Under the pieces are notes generated by a model. It worked only from the letters and a program-made list of their open reading frames with translations, searched no databases and was not told the origin of the DNA. From Lethocerus indicus (lineage: Eukaryota; Arthropoda; Insecta; Hemiptera; Belostomatidae): 64,000 nucleotides of DNA. The position numbers and the translations under genes are program-made. Below are positions 63,442 to 64,000 of the stretch, piece after piece. The stretch spans positions 8,367,600-8,431,599 of the forward strand of contig JACDQD010000007.1 of the NCBI GenBank assembly GCA_019843655.1, written 5' to 3'. Every line of letters starts with the position of its first letter. The stretch's first letter is position 1.

Positions 63442-63616
63442 TTAGTCACACTTATGAGAGGCAAACTCCTGCTTTGTCCTAAAATTATTATTACAAATAA
63501 TGCACGTGAAAAATATCCCGCCTTTAATGTGAAGATTTTCGTGATGTTCAATAATTGTCCTCGGAAACCATTTTCGACAATATTGGCACACTGTCTTCCT
63601 ATCTTTCTTTTTCATT
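63442..63616 (-). CDS. Terminal exon of a zinc-finger protein, partial
   Basis: Read on the minus strand after an acceptor TTCCTTTCAG, the frame encodes 57 residues from MKKKDRKT and stops at TAA (63442-63444). It holds two finger-like units: CQYCRKWFPRT...HHENLH, a C-x2-C unit with a closely spaced His group, and FTCIICNNNFRTKQEFASHKC, where C-x2-C-x12-H is followed by KC instead of a second His. A basic start, two fingers and an immediate stop are the layout of the alternative 3' exons of insect BTB zinc-finger genes such as lola or fruitless. The rest of the gene would lie beyond 64000. The ATG is probably internal, since the acceptor precedes it by one base. The frame is short, but its CG dinucleotides and the spaced Cys/His residues support real coding. 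Which gene it belongs to is unknown. Confidence 0.65.
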
Positions 63617-64000
63617 CTGAAAGGAATTAAAAATACTTTGAAACTTCTTATTTTTAGTGCTTCAATTAAAACAAATATTAACTTTAAATTCTGAATGATC
63701 TCATTACCAATTATTATTAATTCAATTCTGAAGAAAGTATTAAATTACTACTCAATTCTTTATCATTATAACTTTCAAATAATTGTTTAATTTAAAATGA
63801 TGATGACACAACTATATTATTATTTTATTTATGTAATACTTTAATCTGTATTTCATTATCTTCTTACTGTTTATTACTTTTTAAAAGCGTTGAGAGGTCC
63901 TGAAAAATTTCATTTAAACTGACACATATAAAATGGACCCACTACTTTTATAAAAACTAGTTAATAGTGCTACAAAAAAAATATAAAAAAGTAATAAATA
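63617..64000 (-). other. Probable intron upstream of the zinc-finger exon
   Basis: AT-rich, almost CpG-free DNA with no open frame of note. It is read as the intron preceding the minus-strand zinc-finger exon, continuing out of the window. Confidence 0.5.

Overview
The window is nuclear DNA from an animal, most likely an insect. It has spliced genes with GT/AG introns, very long gene-poor stretches, (AT)n microsatellites, a carotenoid oxygenase of the NinaB/BCO family and a Frizzled Wnt receptor. Nothing here fixes the order. A hemimetabolous insect is a guess, based on the mix of CpG-depleted genes and CpG-rich spacer, which is typical of genomes with gene-body methylation.

Layout: 1-7259 holds no gene I can support. 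7260-10119 (+) holds nine consecutive exons of a carotenoid cleavage oxygenase. They include all four iron-binding histidines and the stop codon; only the N-terminal exon is missing. About 10.6-42 kb is spacer with microsatellites and two copies (A, 33.7-34.05 kb; B, 41.9-42.56 kb) of an inverted-repeat element that carries a 71-bp tandem repeat. A Frizzled receptor gene (+) follows in two coding exons, 42827-42982 and 59142-60497. They are separated by a 16.2-kb intron that cuts the Wnt-binding cysteine-rich domain and contains a third copy of the element (C, 55820-56943) with a perfectly phased 12 x 71-bp array. From 60.5 kb the sequence turns AT-rich and CpG-poor. It holds the probable Frizzled 3' UTR, a pre-miRNA-like hairpin and, on the minus strand at 63442-63616, a short terminal exon encoding two zinc fingers.

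The genes do not form a functional unit. The carotenoid oxygenase would act in retinoid and visual-pigment or carotenoid metabolism, Frizzled in Wnt signalling at the cell surface, and the zinc-finger protein probably in DNA binding. The least expected content is the fold-back-like element family. Its three clear copies carry 1, 3 and 12 repeat units, and one ends about 270 bases upstream of the Frizzled start codon.
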